A program made the translations under genes and the position numbers. Shown one piece after another: positions 16,614 through 25,619 of a stretch of 64,000 nucleotides of DNA. The stretch is from Candidatus Zixiibacteriota bacterium. Lineage in GTDB: Bacteria > Zixibacteria > MSB-5A5 > GN15 > FEB-12. The notes below the pieces were generated by a model, which saw only the letters and a program-made list of their open reading frames with translations, did no database searches and was not told the DNA's origin. Location of the stretch: NCBI GenBank assembly GCA_024276275.1, contig JAJRXM010000007.1:1-64000 (forward strand). The letters are read 5' to 3'. Each line of letters starts with the position of its first letter. Position 1 is the first letter of the stretch.

Positions 16614-18134
16614 TTGAAAAAAATTCTGACTCTTATCTTTGTCCTGATACCTCTTTTGAGTTTTGCAGGAAATATAACGCTTGAAACTAGTGACTATGTT
16701 ATTCCGCATACAAAAACAATAGCTAGTCTTTCTGTAGATTCACTTGATTCAGAAATTAGCGGATTTCGGTTTGTTCTCGCTTTAGATGAAACAAAATATA
16801 CATTTTTATCTCTTAAATCGGGTGCATATCTTGATTCCTGCGGATGGGAATATCTCAATTGGGAGATTCTTCATGACCAAAACCTCAGTTATTCAATTGC
16901 TCCTGCTACAGCCCTTTTGGAGATTAACGGACTTGCTTCTTTAAACGGCTCCGCTCCTTCTTGTACTGTATCTATGACAAAAAAAGAATTAGTGCAAATC
17001 GAACTTGTTGTTGCTATACAAGATGATTGGACTCATTTAGAATGTACTTCTGTACCTCTTCCTTTTTATTGGCGTGATTGTCAAGATAATCTGATTTATT
17101 CTCAAAACATAGATACCGCTTATACAGTAAACGAACATTACTCTTATGACTCTTCCGGCAACACAACTACTTTTCCCGGTTACGGTATTAACGGTGCCAA
17201 TTGTGATTCTGTGTCAGAGTTTACATCTCTTGCAAGTTTATCTTTGACAAATGGAGTACTTGATTTCCTCTGTGCGGACTCTTCAGATCCCATGGGTGAT
17301 ATCAACTTGGATGGCAAGAGATTTGAACTTGCCGATATGCTTCTTTTTGCTAATTATTTTACAATCGGTCCAATTATCTTTGTACAAAGCCCATACCCAG
17401 AAGCATCAATTGCTGCTACAGATATCAACCTTGACGGTCTGACATTATCTGTTGCTGACCTTGTTTTGGGTTTTAAAATTATGATTGGGTCTGAATATAT
17501 TTATTCTAAAACTTCTGTGAATCCAACTCAAATAGATACGAAGTTAATCAATTCAAATAATAACTCACAACTTTCTATAAATTCTACAAACTCTCTTGAT
17601 GCTGTCTATCTAAAGATTGTTACCGATAATAAACAAGTTCTATCAAAAAGTGATTTTTCGTTTCTACCCGAATCTGCCCAACTCGGTAGTATCGGTGATA
17701 CAACGACATTACTTATGGTAAATTTTGACGGAACCCCAATATTGGAATCCGGCGAAAACAAACTTTTTGAATCTAGCAATTCCAACTACAGAGTTACATA
17801 TTTTGAAGCGGTCGATATCTATGGGCAAACATCGTATAATCATAAACTTGCTCAACTCCCGCAATCATTTGAACTTTTTCAAAACTATCCGAACCCATTT
17901 AACCCGACAACATCAATTAAAGCATCTCTTTCAGAATTCTCAACTTGGACATTAGAAATTGTCTCTATCACCGGACAGACAGTTCGTACATTCAACGGTT
18001 CCGCACAAGGTCTCATTGAAATTGAATGGGACGGCAAAGACTCTCAGGGCAATACTTCAGCATCGGGTATCTATCTCTATCGATTTGAGGCAAACGGAAA
18101 TTCTGCCTCAAGAAAAATGCTATTGTTAAAATAA
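16614..18134 (+). CDS. Secreted protein with cohesin-like and dockerin-like regions and a C-terminal sorting domain
   Basis: A 506-residue exported protein. The start is TTG, fixed by AGGAGG (16599-16604) nine bases upstream and a signal peptide beginning LKKILTLIFVL. Residues about 20-150 resemble a cohesin-like or immunoglobulin-like beta domain. Residues about 225-295 hold two dockerin-like calcium loops (GDINLDGKRFELADML and ATDINLDGLTLSVADLV). The last 85 residues (SFELFQNYPNPFNPTTSI ... SGIYLYRFEA ... RKMLLLK) are the FlgD/Por-type C-terminal sorting domain of FCB bacteria, which directs export to the surface. Function unknown. Confidence 0.85.
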   Translation: MKKILTLIFVLIPLLSFAGNITLETSDYVIPHTKTIASLSVDSLDSEISGFRFVLALDETKYTFLSLKSGAYLDSCGWEYLNWEILHDQNLSYSIAPATALLEINGLASLNGSAPSCTVSMTKKELVQIELVVAIQDDWTHLECTSVPLPFYWRDCQDNLIYSQNIDTAYTVNEHYSYDSSGNTTTFPGYGINGANCDSVSEFTSLASLSLTNGVLDFLCADSSDPMGDINLDGKRFELADMLLFANYFTIGPIIFVQSPYPEASIAATDINLDGLTLSVADLVLGFKIMIGSEYIYSKTSVNPTQIDTKLINSNNNSQLSINSTNSLDAVYLKIVTDNKQVLSKSDFSFLPESAQLGSIGDTTTLLMVNFDGTPILESGENKLFESSNSNYRVTYFEAVDIYGQTSYNHKLAQLPQSFELFQNYPNPFNPTTSIKASLSEFSTWTLEIVSITGQTVRTFNGSAQGLIEIEWDGKDSQGNTSASGIYLYRFEANGNSASRKMLLLK

Positions 18135-18161
18135 TTATATTCGATTTAAACTATATTAATG

Positions 18162-18192
18162 CTGTCAGGTCATTTCCTGACAGTTTTTTTTT
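18162..18192 (+). terminator. Intrinsic terminator after the secreted sorting-domain protein
   Basis: CTGTCAGG and CCTGACAG form a perfect 8-base-pair stem around a six-base loop, followed by nine T residues. Confidence 0.92.
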
Positions 18193-18439
18193 GGCAAAAA
18201 ATCTCATTTTTAGTGCTTTCCTGTATGATTTCTTCATAAAAATATAGGAAAAATCCCATAGAATTCTGTAAAAATGGTTCCGATGAAACACCGAATTTCG
18301 AAAATAGTGATTTTATATGTATATACTATATGTGTTGTTACAATAAAAATTGTCCGATAAAGTATAAATATGATACAAAAGGTACAAGTTTTGCTGAATT
18401 ACTAGCATAATGATAATGAAAAACCTGCAAAGAGGATAT

Positions 18440-18829
18440 ATGACTAAAATAAAAGAACAAAACGGACTTACTTTACTCGAAGTAATGGTAAGTATGATTA
18501 TTCTGTCAATAGGAATTCTGGGTTTGGCACCCCTGATAAATATTTCTATCTACGGTAATTCATTTTCTGATGATATGACAGTAGCAAATGCTATGGCACA
18601 ACAAGAAGTTGAAGTGCTGCTCAATCAAAGTACCTATGGAGATATTCCTTTTTATTCATCTTCAGATTCTGTCGGCGGTATGTTTTCTATTGATAGAACA
18701 GTTGTTGATGATGTTACTGACGGTACTGTTCCCGCAGGTCTCTATAAAATTACAGTAGATGTACTTTGGACAGATAAGCAGGACAAACCTCGTACCGTCC
18801 AATACTCAACATTTAAATCGAAAATATAA
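18440..18829 (+). CDS. PilV-like type IV prepilin (minor pilin / pseudopilin)
   Basis: A 130-residue prepilin. After the short positively charged leader MTKIKEQNG comes the processing site G|LTLLEVMVSM, with Glu at position +5 and a long hydrophobic helix, the hallmark of PilD-processed prepilins. I choose the ATG at 18440, preceded closely by AGAGGA, because it gives a standard nine-residue leader; in-frame starts at 18410 and 18416 would lengthen it. It is the first gene of a three-gene prepilin operon (2- and 13-base gaps). A minor pilin that primes or caps the pilus is the likely role. Confidence 0.85.
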   Translation: MTKIKEQNGLTLLEVMVSMIILSIGILGLAPLINISIYGNSFSDDMTVANAMAQQEVEVLLNQSTYGDIPFYSSSDSVGGMFSIDRTVVDDVTDGTVPAGLYKITVDVLWTDKQDKPRTVQYSTFKSKI

Positions 18830-18831
18830 AG

Positions 18832-19683
18832 ATGGGTAATACTATGAAACGATTATATAACAGAGAAAAAGGTTTTACCTTGATAGAAGTTCTTATTTCT
18901 ATTCTCCTCGCCGGTATTGTTACAACAGCTACAATGCAATTTTATGTCTCTGAGCATAATAATATGTTGGCACAGCATGATATTTCTGATATGCAGCAAA
19001 ATTTACGAGCATGTGTTCAGGAATTAACATCTAACTTAAGAAATGCCGGTTCGAATATACCTAATGAACTCTTAGCTATTGAGTCATCAGACGGAAATCC
19101 TGATTCTCTAACTATAAGATATTCTCCAATGGGCGGCTCGGCGACTATCGGGGAAAATACTCCAATTACAGAAGCAGATCCTATTCACATTGATACCAGT
19201 ATAGATATTAGTTCTTTTCAAACAGGTATGACAGTATTTCTTTGGCATAATGCTTTAAAAATAGGTGAATGGTTTACTATTACAAGTATTGTACCTGATA
19301 ATGGTGCCGGATGGGCAGAGATTCATCATATGGGACAACCGTTTACTAATGCTCCTATGCCGGGAGACCAACTGATACAACTTGAGGAATCATCTTATTT
19401 TATCGATGCTGTTGATTCTACCAATTTACTTTTTATGAAAATCACTAATGGTGGTACTCCACAAGTGTACGCCGAAAGTATTAATGACTTCCAATTACAA
19501 TTTATACTTTCAACAAGCGATACTGTAACAGTAATCGGAGTAAACGATACTGTTCATGTAGTGAATGTAACTATGACTGCTCAAACGTCCAATGTGGATT
19601 TTGAATTAGCAAATCGATCACAAGACGGTCGACGTCATAGAACTTTAAGCACTGATATCTTAATCAGAAATAACAGATTCTAA
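18832..19683 (+). CDS. PilW-like type IV prepilin
   Basis: A 283-residue prepilin with leader MGNTMKRLYNREKG and processing site G|FTLIEVLISILLAG, including Glu5. The globular part is beta-rich with no cysteine pair seen. PilW-type minor pilins work with PilV and PilX in initiating pilus assembly. It begins two bases after the PilV-like stop codon, so it is coupled. An alternative ATG at 18844 (MKRLYNREKG) would give a more usual leader length. Confidence 0.82.
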   Translation: MGNTMKRLYNREKGFTLIEVLISILLAGIVTTATMQFYVSEHNNMLAQHDISDMQQNLRACVQELTSNLRNAGSNIPNELLAIESSDGNPDSLTIRYSPMGGSATIGENTPITEADPIHIDTSIDISSFQTGMTVFLWHNALKIGEWFTITSIVPDNGAGWAEIHHMGQPFTNAPMPGDQLIQLEESSYFIDAVDSTNLLFMKITNGGTPQVYAESINDFQLQFILSTSDTVTVIGVNDTVHVVNVTMTAQTSNVDFELANRSQDGRRHRTLSTDILIRNNRF

Positions 19684-19696
19684 TTGGGAGAATAAA

Positions 19697-21778
19697 ATGA
19701 ATACAAAAATACTCACCAACGAAAAAGGATCTGCAATACTTATTGCAATGATGATCTTATTAATGATTACGGTCGTTAGTTTTTCGATGTTTTCAATATC
19801 CAGTGATGATGTCGCTATTTCATCTAATTCGAAAAACATGACCAAAGCATTTTACTCAGCAGAGGCAGGATTGGCTCTAGCCAAAAGTACACTCTGGTCA
19901 GACTATATCAATTGGGCTTCTACTAATCCTCAAAAAATTGCCGGTGAAACAGGTAATAGAGCTACATATCAAAAATATCTTGATAACCTCGGACTTACCG
20001 ATAGAGCTACTTCAAGTATATATAATTCATTTGACTTAGGTAACGGTCAGTCTGTAGATAATGTATCTGTAACTAGAACCGATGTTACCGGAACGACTCT
20101 TTTATCTGTTGTTTCCAAAGGTAGTTCACTTGACGGTTCTAAAAATACTATCTCAGCTCAGTTACGTGTGGAAGGTGAAGGCTTTAAAGGTTTTGAATTT
20201 GCGATTTTAGCAAATAATGTAAACTGTATTATGTGTCACGCTAGAATTGATAATGTTGATCGTGTTTACAATACAGACGCTACCAAAGAAGGAACGTTTG
20301 ACAGAGTAAAAGTTGCCTCATTAGAATCAATGTTAATCCGCGATACAAAAGCGAATTCTTTTGTCGCGGGAACAGTATATACTCGTGGGATTGTTACTGA
20401 CAAAGCAGGGAATCTTATTACAAATTTATCACCTACAGGTGCGGGACTTGAAGGTTATGCAATCAATTCATCTGACGGAAAAATTCAAGAACCTCTAAAT
20501 ACTGTTAATCTTACTGAAGCAACAGGAACGCCTTTACCGAAAAACGGAAACCTTTATCTAAATTATCCGACAGATGAAGCCGACATGACAGACGGTGTTT
20601 TACCTACTACATCCCCGCCTCCATTTCCGGACGGTAACGGAAACAAAATTGTAGATGATGCTGAATTTGATGAAATAGCTAACGGAGCCAACGGTGGAGT
20701 ATCAGGCGGTATTATATATGGTCTGACTACGGGACAAACATACAATAGTGGTGCTTTACCCGGTTCCGGTAATATTACATCTCTCGGAAGTACATATAAC
20801 GGTAATTTAATACTAATCGGTACTGATGCTAACCCGATTGACTTATCAGGTGATTTAGCTGTGAACGGTGATGTTATTATTCAAGGAAAAGTAAAGGGAA
20901 CCGGTCAAATTTATGCTCGTGGCAATGTCTACATTACCGGTGATTTAACTTATGCCGATGGTACAAACGGTGGTAACCGTACATTTGGAACGGCTGATGA
21001 CGGTACTCAAAATGCTCTTTCTATAGCAGCAGGTAGAAATGTTATGGTAGGTGATTATCTTACGCCTAAAAAAGGTGATATAAATAATCCAACTGACGTA
21101 GACCCGGGAAATCAAACTAATGGTGAAACTTTTTCGTTTGCTCAATCTGAAATGACTTTATTTAACAGAAGAGAGTGGACAAAAACACAACAATTTTTAC
21201 CTGATGTAAACGGTGGAATGGTTCCAAACTCTACTTATGACCCAAACTATCAACCGAGATATTACACAATGAATGCAGGTGATCCTGTTTACGTGTTTAA
21301 TAAAAACTATGTTGATAACAAAGGAAAGAGCAAAGGTACTTACTGGGACCCTGCTTCAAAAAGTTGGCAGGGCAAAGAACATGCCTCTTCATATGATTTA
21401 AATGTACTAACAAAAATAGATGTCGGTGATCCACAGTTGACAACTGCTACGATAGCACCTCTTTCGTCAACATCAAATTGGATTTCTCCTCAGAATTTAA
21501 AAACAATCTGGGGTTCTAATAATGCTGCTCGTTCATCAGGGGACCCGTTTAAAATTGACGGTCAGATTTATACCAGTAATTCTATCTTTGCTTTAACTCG
21601 TAAAGCTTCTAATACTGCCGGTAAAATGACTATTAACGGTTCGTTAGTGGCATCGGATGTAGGAGTATTAGTAGGCGGTGGTTTAAACCTGCATTATGAC
21701 CAACGTCTAAAAACATTTTTAAATATTAAAGATGACTCCAAAGTGCTCTTAGTACAAACTTCATGGTACGCTGAATAA
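19697..21778 (+). CDS. Large PilX-like pilus protein with a CXXCH motif and a bactofilin-like C-terminal region
   Basis: A 693-residue protein preceded by GGGAGA. The N-terminus (NEKGSAILIAMMILLMITVV ... FYSAEAGLALAK) matches the PilX N-terminal domain. Residues 177-181 are C-I-M-C-H, a c-type heme-binding signature, in the context ILANNVNCIMCHARID. Residues about 340-420 have short beta-strand repeats (GNLILIGTDANPIDLSGDLAV, VIIQGKVKGTGQIYARGNV) like polymer-forming bactofilin-type solenoids. It is far larger than ordinary PilX (about 150-200 residues). It is the last gene of the prepilin operon. A surface-exposed adhesin or heme-bearing tip component is possible; the heme is inferred from the motif only. 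Confidence 0.78.
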   Translation: MNTKILTNEKGSAILIAMMILLMITVVSFSMFSISSDDVAISSNSKNMTKAFYSAEAGLALAKSTLWSDYINWASTNPQKIAGETGNRATYQKYLDNLGLTDRATSSIYNSFDLGNGQSVDNVSVTRTDVTGTTLLSVVSKGSSLDGSKNTISAQLRVEGEGFKGFEFAILANNVNCIMCHARIDNVDRVYNTDATKEGTFDRVKVASLESMLIRDTKANSFVAGTVYTRGIVTDKAGNLITNLSPTGAGLEGYAINSSDGKIQEPLNTVNLTEATGTPLPKNGNLYLNYPTDEADMTDGVLPTTSPPPFPDGNGNKIVDDAEFDEIANGANGGVSGGIIYGLTTGQTYNSGALPGSGNITSLGSTYNGNLILIGTDANPIDLSGDLAVNGDVIIQGKVKGTGQIYARGNVYITGDLTYADGTNGGNRTFGTADDGTQNALSIAAGRNVMVGDYLTPKKGDINNPTDVDPGNQTNGETFSFAQSEMTLFNRREWTKTQQFLPDVNGGMVPNSTYDPNYQPRYYTMNAGDPVYVFNKNYVDNKGKSKGTYWDPASKSWQGKEHASSYDLNVLTKIDVGDPQLTTATIAPLSSTSNWISPQNLKTIWGSNNAARSSGDPFKIDGQIYTSNSIFALTRKASNTAGKMTINGSLVASDVGVLVGGGLNLHYDQRLKTFLNIKDDSKVLLVQTSWYAE

Positions 21779-21801
21779 AATATATTCTTATATGTATTAA
21801 C

Positions 21802-21835
21802 AAAAAGCAGGTCTATATTAAGACCTGCTTTTTTT
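21802..21835. terminator. Bidirectional terminator between the pilus operon and DUF2207
   Basis: AAAAAGCAGGTCT (21802-21814) is the exact inverse of AGACCTGCTTTTT (21821-21833). A-rich and T-rich flanks allow it to work on both strands for the two converging units. The same stem sequence is used after secA. Confidence 0.9.
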
Positions 21836-21847
21836 GTAAACTTTTTC

Positions 21848-23578
21848 CTACCAACTACCGCCGCCTCCACCTCCACCGCCACCACCTGAGAATCCGCCAC
21901 CTCCGGAAGTTCCCGAACTGCGTGGTGCTGAAAATGTTGCTGTTGACAGATGAGATGTTGTTGCGGTAATCGCTTGTGACAATGCTACAGGATGAAAATA
22001 CATCATCCCATGAGAGCCGACATACCAATTCGGCATATTCTGTTCAATTCCTTCAAATGCTTTTGCCCAATTGTCTACAACATCAAGAGCGATAGCATAG
22101 GGGAGATACTTACTAAATAGTTCTTTGTCTTCCATTCTTTCAAGTTTATCTTTTTCAGCTCTTTCTAAGAATTCCTGAAATCCTAAAACATCGGCAAGTG
22201 CCAAGGCACCTTTATTTGTTTTGGCAGGCATAGCCTTTGAAAAAATAAAAAATGGTAAGGCAGTAGATATAGAAACAAGAATAGGTATCAACAGATTGGA
22301 AAAAGGTGTTAATACAAATTGGGTGAGTCCTGTTAATACTAATACTAACAGACCATACCCTACATATTTACCCATAGTAGATTGCGGAGAGGTCGCAAAG
22401 AATTTATAACTAACCAATTGACTGAAAATTGCTTTAGACAGTTTCGGAAGATATTGATAAAATTTATTTTTTAATTCTGAAATCATAATAGAACTTTGTC
22501 CACTCGGAAAAAGACCGGTCATCAGCCAGCGTTCAAACTCGGTTAGTTCATTCAAGTCAGATTTAAGGGCTGTGAGTTTATAATCTTTATTAGTGAACAT
22601 TAGTATCTTTTCTTCGGTCTCTTCAATTTTCAAATATCCTTTAACTGCCAAGCCGATCATGCTTGCCGATATATCTTTCGGGTCAAGGGTTTCATCAATT
22701 AGAGTTCCGACTTCGGCGGCGGTAAGTTCTTTGCCGTTGATTTTAGGAGGATTGTATCTGACCATAATTGTTTGACGAACTTTTGGGTCACGTCCTTTTT
22801 TCCGCCAATGCATAATCATAAACAAAAGGGAAATTATCGGGAGAACAAATCCCCAGTTCTCCGCAAGGTTTATCTTTATCAGAAATTTATCAAACTCAGA
22901 CGGTTCCGCGACAATCCCTTTATCAAATGACATAGCGACTGTAAAACCGTCATACGACTCCAATTTTGTTGTAGTATAAAAAATCCCACCGTTAGCAGTC
23001 TGCTCAAAATTACATTCAGAACCGCTTGCACCATAGCCACCGGTATAACAAGCAAAGTCAAAATTTTGACTTGTAGTAGTTGTGTTTAATGTTACAGTGG
23101 CTTTCGCATTTTCAATCACTGCATCCCAGTCATTACCGGTGATATTCCAATACAGTTCACCGTAATCTTCAAAATAAAGTAACCCGTTGGTTACTTTGTA
23201 GAAAATTTTATAGGTTTGTTCACGGTCGACATACCTGTCGGCATCACCGATACGGATATTCATCACATTACCCGTCTTGCTTACTTTACTTGTGAGCGAA
23301 TTACCGTTTTCATCGGTAACAGCAAGAACCTCTATCGGCATATAGACAGAATTGCCAAACTCATCTTCATACCTGTAAGGAATTTCTCGGTATATACCAT
23401 GTTTTTTACGATGGAAATTAACTTCAATAGTCTCAGTAACGGAAAAAGAACCGTCATCATCAATTATAATGTCAGACTGAAAGTTTTTTATTGTAAAGTT
23501 CTGTGCAGAACTTTCACTTACGGCACATATAAATAATATTACTGTTGATAAAATTAATGTTTTTATAAGATGTTTCAT
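21848..23578 (-). CDS. DUF2207 family membrane protein
   Basis: A 576-residue membrane protein with a signal peptide (ending SSAQ), a long extracytoplasmic beta domain opening with FTIKNFQSDIIIDDDGSF and EVNFHRKKHGIYREIPYRY (typical of DUF2207), a transmembrane helix at about 243-257 and two more at about 405-455. It ends in a glycine-rich tail (GGGFSGGGGG then SW), which is a usual family feature. DUF2207 proteins are normally encoded next to LemA, as here. The biochemical role is unknown. Confidence 0.88.
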   Translation of the reverse strand: MKHLIKTLILSTVILFICAVSESSAQNFTIKNFQSDIIIDDDGSFSVTETIEVNFHRKKHGIYREIPYRYEDEFGNSVYMPIEVLAVTDENGNSLTSKVSKTGNVMNIRIGDADRYVDREQTYKIFYKVTNGLLYFEDYGELYWNITGNDWDAVIENAKATVTLNTTTTSQNFDFACYTGGYGASGSECNFEQTANGGIFYTTTKLESYDGFTVAMSFDKGIVAEPSEFDKFLIKINLAENWGFVLPIISLLFMIMHWRKKGRDPKVRQTIMVRYNPPKINGKELTAAEVGTLIDETLDPKDISASMIGLAVKGYLKIEETEEKILMFTNKDYKLTALKSDLNELTEFERWLMTGLFPSGQSSIMISELKNKFYQYLPKLSKAIFSQLVSYKFFATSPQSTMGKYVGYGLLVLVLTGLTQFVLTPFSNLLIPILVSISTALPFFIFSKAMPAKTNKGALALADVLGFQEFLERAEKDKLERMEDKELFSKYLPYAIALDVVDNWAKAFEGIEQNMPNWYVGSHGMMYFHPVALSQAITATTSHLSTATFSAPRSSGTSGGGGFSGGGGGGGGGGSW

Positions 23579-23593
23579 TGTTGAAACCTCCTA

Positions 23594-24151
23594 TTATGAA
23601 AAATCAGGCTTAATAGGTTTCCGTTCATCAGGTGATTCAATTTCAAAGAATTCTTTTTTAATGAAATTAAACATCGAGGCAACAATTGCCGACGGGAAAG
23701 TTTCTGTTTTAATATTATAATCTCTGACAATCGCATTGTAATATCTACGTGCGGATTCTATATCGCTTTCAATCTCTTCAAACTGTTTTTGTAGTTCTAA
23801 AAAATTTGTATTTGCTTTGAGTTCCGGGTAAGCTTCTGAAACAGCAAAGAGCGATTTTAGTGTTCCGGTTAACATATTGTTCTCGGCTGCCATCTGTTCG
23901 GGAGTTCCGGCATTCATTGCCTGAGACCTTGCTTGAGTAACTTTTTCAAAGAGATCTTTTTCGTGCGAGGCATACCCTTTGACAGTTTCGACTAAAGCGG
24001 GTACAAGATTGTATCTCTTTTTGAGTTGCACATCAATATCTGACCATGATGATTCCGTTGTTGTACGAAGTTCAACTAAACTGTTGTATATTGAAATTGC
24101 AAACATCGCAATCGCAACAAGTAGTCCTATAAAAATCAAAAATGACATCAT
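23594..24151 (-). CDS. lemA: LemA family protein
   Basis: A 185-residue protein with one N-terminal membrane helix (FLIFIGLLVAIAMFAISIYN) followed by a long helical bundle. Family landmarks are present: SSWSDIDVQLKKRYNLVPAL, VKGYASHEKDLFEKVTQARS, and YNAIVRDYNIKTETFPS. AAAGGA lies just ahead of the ATG. It is the first gene of a lemA-DUF2207 operon with a 15-base gap. LemA proteins are thought to face the outside or periplasm; function unsettled. Confidence 0.93.
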   Translation of the reverse strand: MMSFLIFIGLLVAIAMFAISIYNSLVELRTTTESSWSDIDVQLKKRYNLVPALVETVKGYASHEKDLFEKVTQARSQAMNAGTPEQMAAENNMLTGTLKSLFAVSEAYPELKANTNFLELQKQFEEIESDIESARRYYNAIVRDYNIKTETFPSAIVASMFNFIKKEFFEIESPDERKPIKPDFS

Positions 24152-24426
24152 AATACTTTCCTTTAATTTATTACCGCATTAACATAAGTTTTCAAATATT
24201 CTTATTATTGACATTACAAAATGCAAACAATGTAGCCGTACGTCAAGTTTTGATATTGGTCGTTATATAATATATACTTGGGAAACGGGGAGTTTATTCA
24301 AAGAAAAATTGTTAAATCAAATAATAAAATCATACCTGCGGGGCAGGTATCCAGTTTTTTTATTTTGACAAAAACTGCGATTTAAACTTAATTTATTTAA
24401 AACTAATAGTTCATCTTTGGAGAATT

Positions 24427-25479
24427 ATGGTAAGAAAAATTTTCATCTTAGTATTATTAGCCCTAATCGTAATTTGTATGATAGGATGTGGATATAGTAA
24501 TTATTATAGCGTACAAGTTAGTCCTGTTGAATTTAAACAAGGTAAAATCGGACTGATTGATTTCGGCAAATACATTATGAGGCATTCTGATAATTTCTAT
24601 GAATACAACAATTTCATCGATTTTAATACCCTTGATTTTAGTAAAAATGAATATGTATGTTTAAATATCTATTTTCAAGACAATCAAAATAGGTATAGAA
24701 AAGTTAGAATGTCAATCGATTCAGTGCATGTCTCTTTTTCAGATACTACATCTTCATATTATTTTGATTGGATTTATAATTCAACAAGATTTGATACTCT
24801 TAATGATATTACATACTCGATAGTTTCACTAGCTCCAATACACATTCCAGAAAAATATAAACACAACTTTCTAGTTAGTCTTCGATTGCAAGTTTATGAT
24901 TACGATACAAATGTTCTTGTTGAGAGCAAGCGGGTTGAATTTGTTAATAAATACTCAAATAAACCTTCTTCTGGTTTTAGTCTTGATTTCCCTTGTTATC
25001 AAGTAGACTATAGTGATCACTATAAGGAATCAAAAACTACATTTGGAAATCTAAGATTTCTCATCTCTGATATTCATTTTAATGAATATGTCCAAGATTA
25101 TTATAAAGAAATTCCTGTTGATAGTTCAAAATTTTATTACAATTTAGGTGTTTCTTATGAAGGAGCTGTTTATGCAGAACAACTTATAGACATAGTTGTT
25201 GATTCTATAAGTTTTAAATATGATTACTCTGATCAAATAATCGAATTGGATTGGGTCTCCCAAAAGACAAAAGAATACTATGGACGTCAATATACTCCAA
25301 TTGGAGCATTAATTATTCCAAAGGGATATGGTAAGTATTATATTGAAGTTGAATTATTAGTTATGATATATGATAAGAAAACAAAACAACTATTATCAAA
25401 AAATTATAACAGAATTCGATTAGAATGTTTTTATAATTCATGCAAGATTGTTAATGTTAAATCAATGAATAGTTTTTAA
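24427..25479 (+). CDS. Predicted lipoprotein of unknown function
   Basis: A 350-residue protein. The signal segment FILVLLALIVICMIGCG ends in a lipobox (MIGC), and GGAG precedes the ATG. The mature part is rich in Tyr, Asp, Ser and Phe and looks like two related beta domains of about 150 residues; the strings VRMSIDSVHVSF and IVVDSISFKYDY may be equivalent strands. I recognise no family. The gene stands alone with a TTGACA 60 bases upstream (24365-24370) and a strong terminator downstream. Its AT-rich codon use differs from the housekeeping genes around it, which suggests an accessory gene. Confidence 0.7.
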   Translation: MVRKIFILVLLALIVICMIGCGYSNYYSVQVSPVEFKQGKIGLIDFGKYIMRHSDNFYEYNNFIDFNTLDFSKNEYVCLNIYFQDNQNRYRKVRMSIDSVHVSFSDTTSSYYFDWIYNSTRFDTLNDITYSIVSLAPIHIPEKYKHNFLVSLRLQVYDYDTNVLVESKRVEFVNKYSNKPSSGFSLDFPCYQVDYSDHYKESKTTFGNLRFLISDIHFNEYVQDYYKEIPVDSSKFYYNLGVSYEGAVYAEQLIDIVVDSISFKYDYSDQIIELDWVSQKTKEYYGRQYTPIGALIIPKGYGKYYIEVELLVMIYDKKTKQLLSKNYNRIRLECFYNSCKIVNVKSMNSF

Positions 25480-25516
25480 TTGATAAAGTCAGATTTATTA
25501 AATTGCAACTATTTAA

Positions 25517-25548
25517 AAAAAACGGAATCAAGTTCGATTCCGTTTTTT
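25517..25548. terminator. Bidirectional intrinsic terminator
   Basis: AAAAAACGGAATC (25517-25529) pairs perfectly with GATTCCGTTTTTT (25536-25548). It serves the lipoprotein gene on the plus strand and the enoyl-CoA hydratase on the minus strand. Confidence 0.92.
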
Positions 25549-25619
25549 ATTTATTGTAATAGAACGATAAATATCAATCAATGACCGGAAAACTTGGTAG
25601 GACGTTTTTCTAAAAATGC

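Noticed and set aside
24250-24275. TATAAT near 24266 as promoter for the orphan lipoprotein
   Set aside because: The only -35-like box (TTGATA) is 10 bases away, which is too close; the site is 150 bases from the gene.
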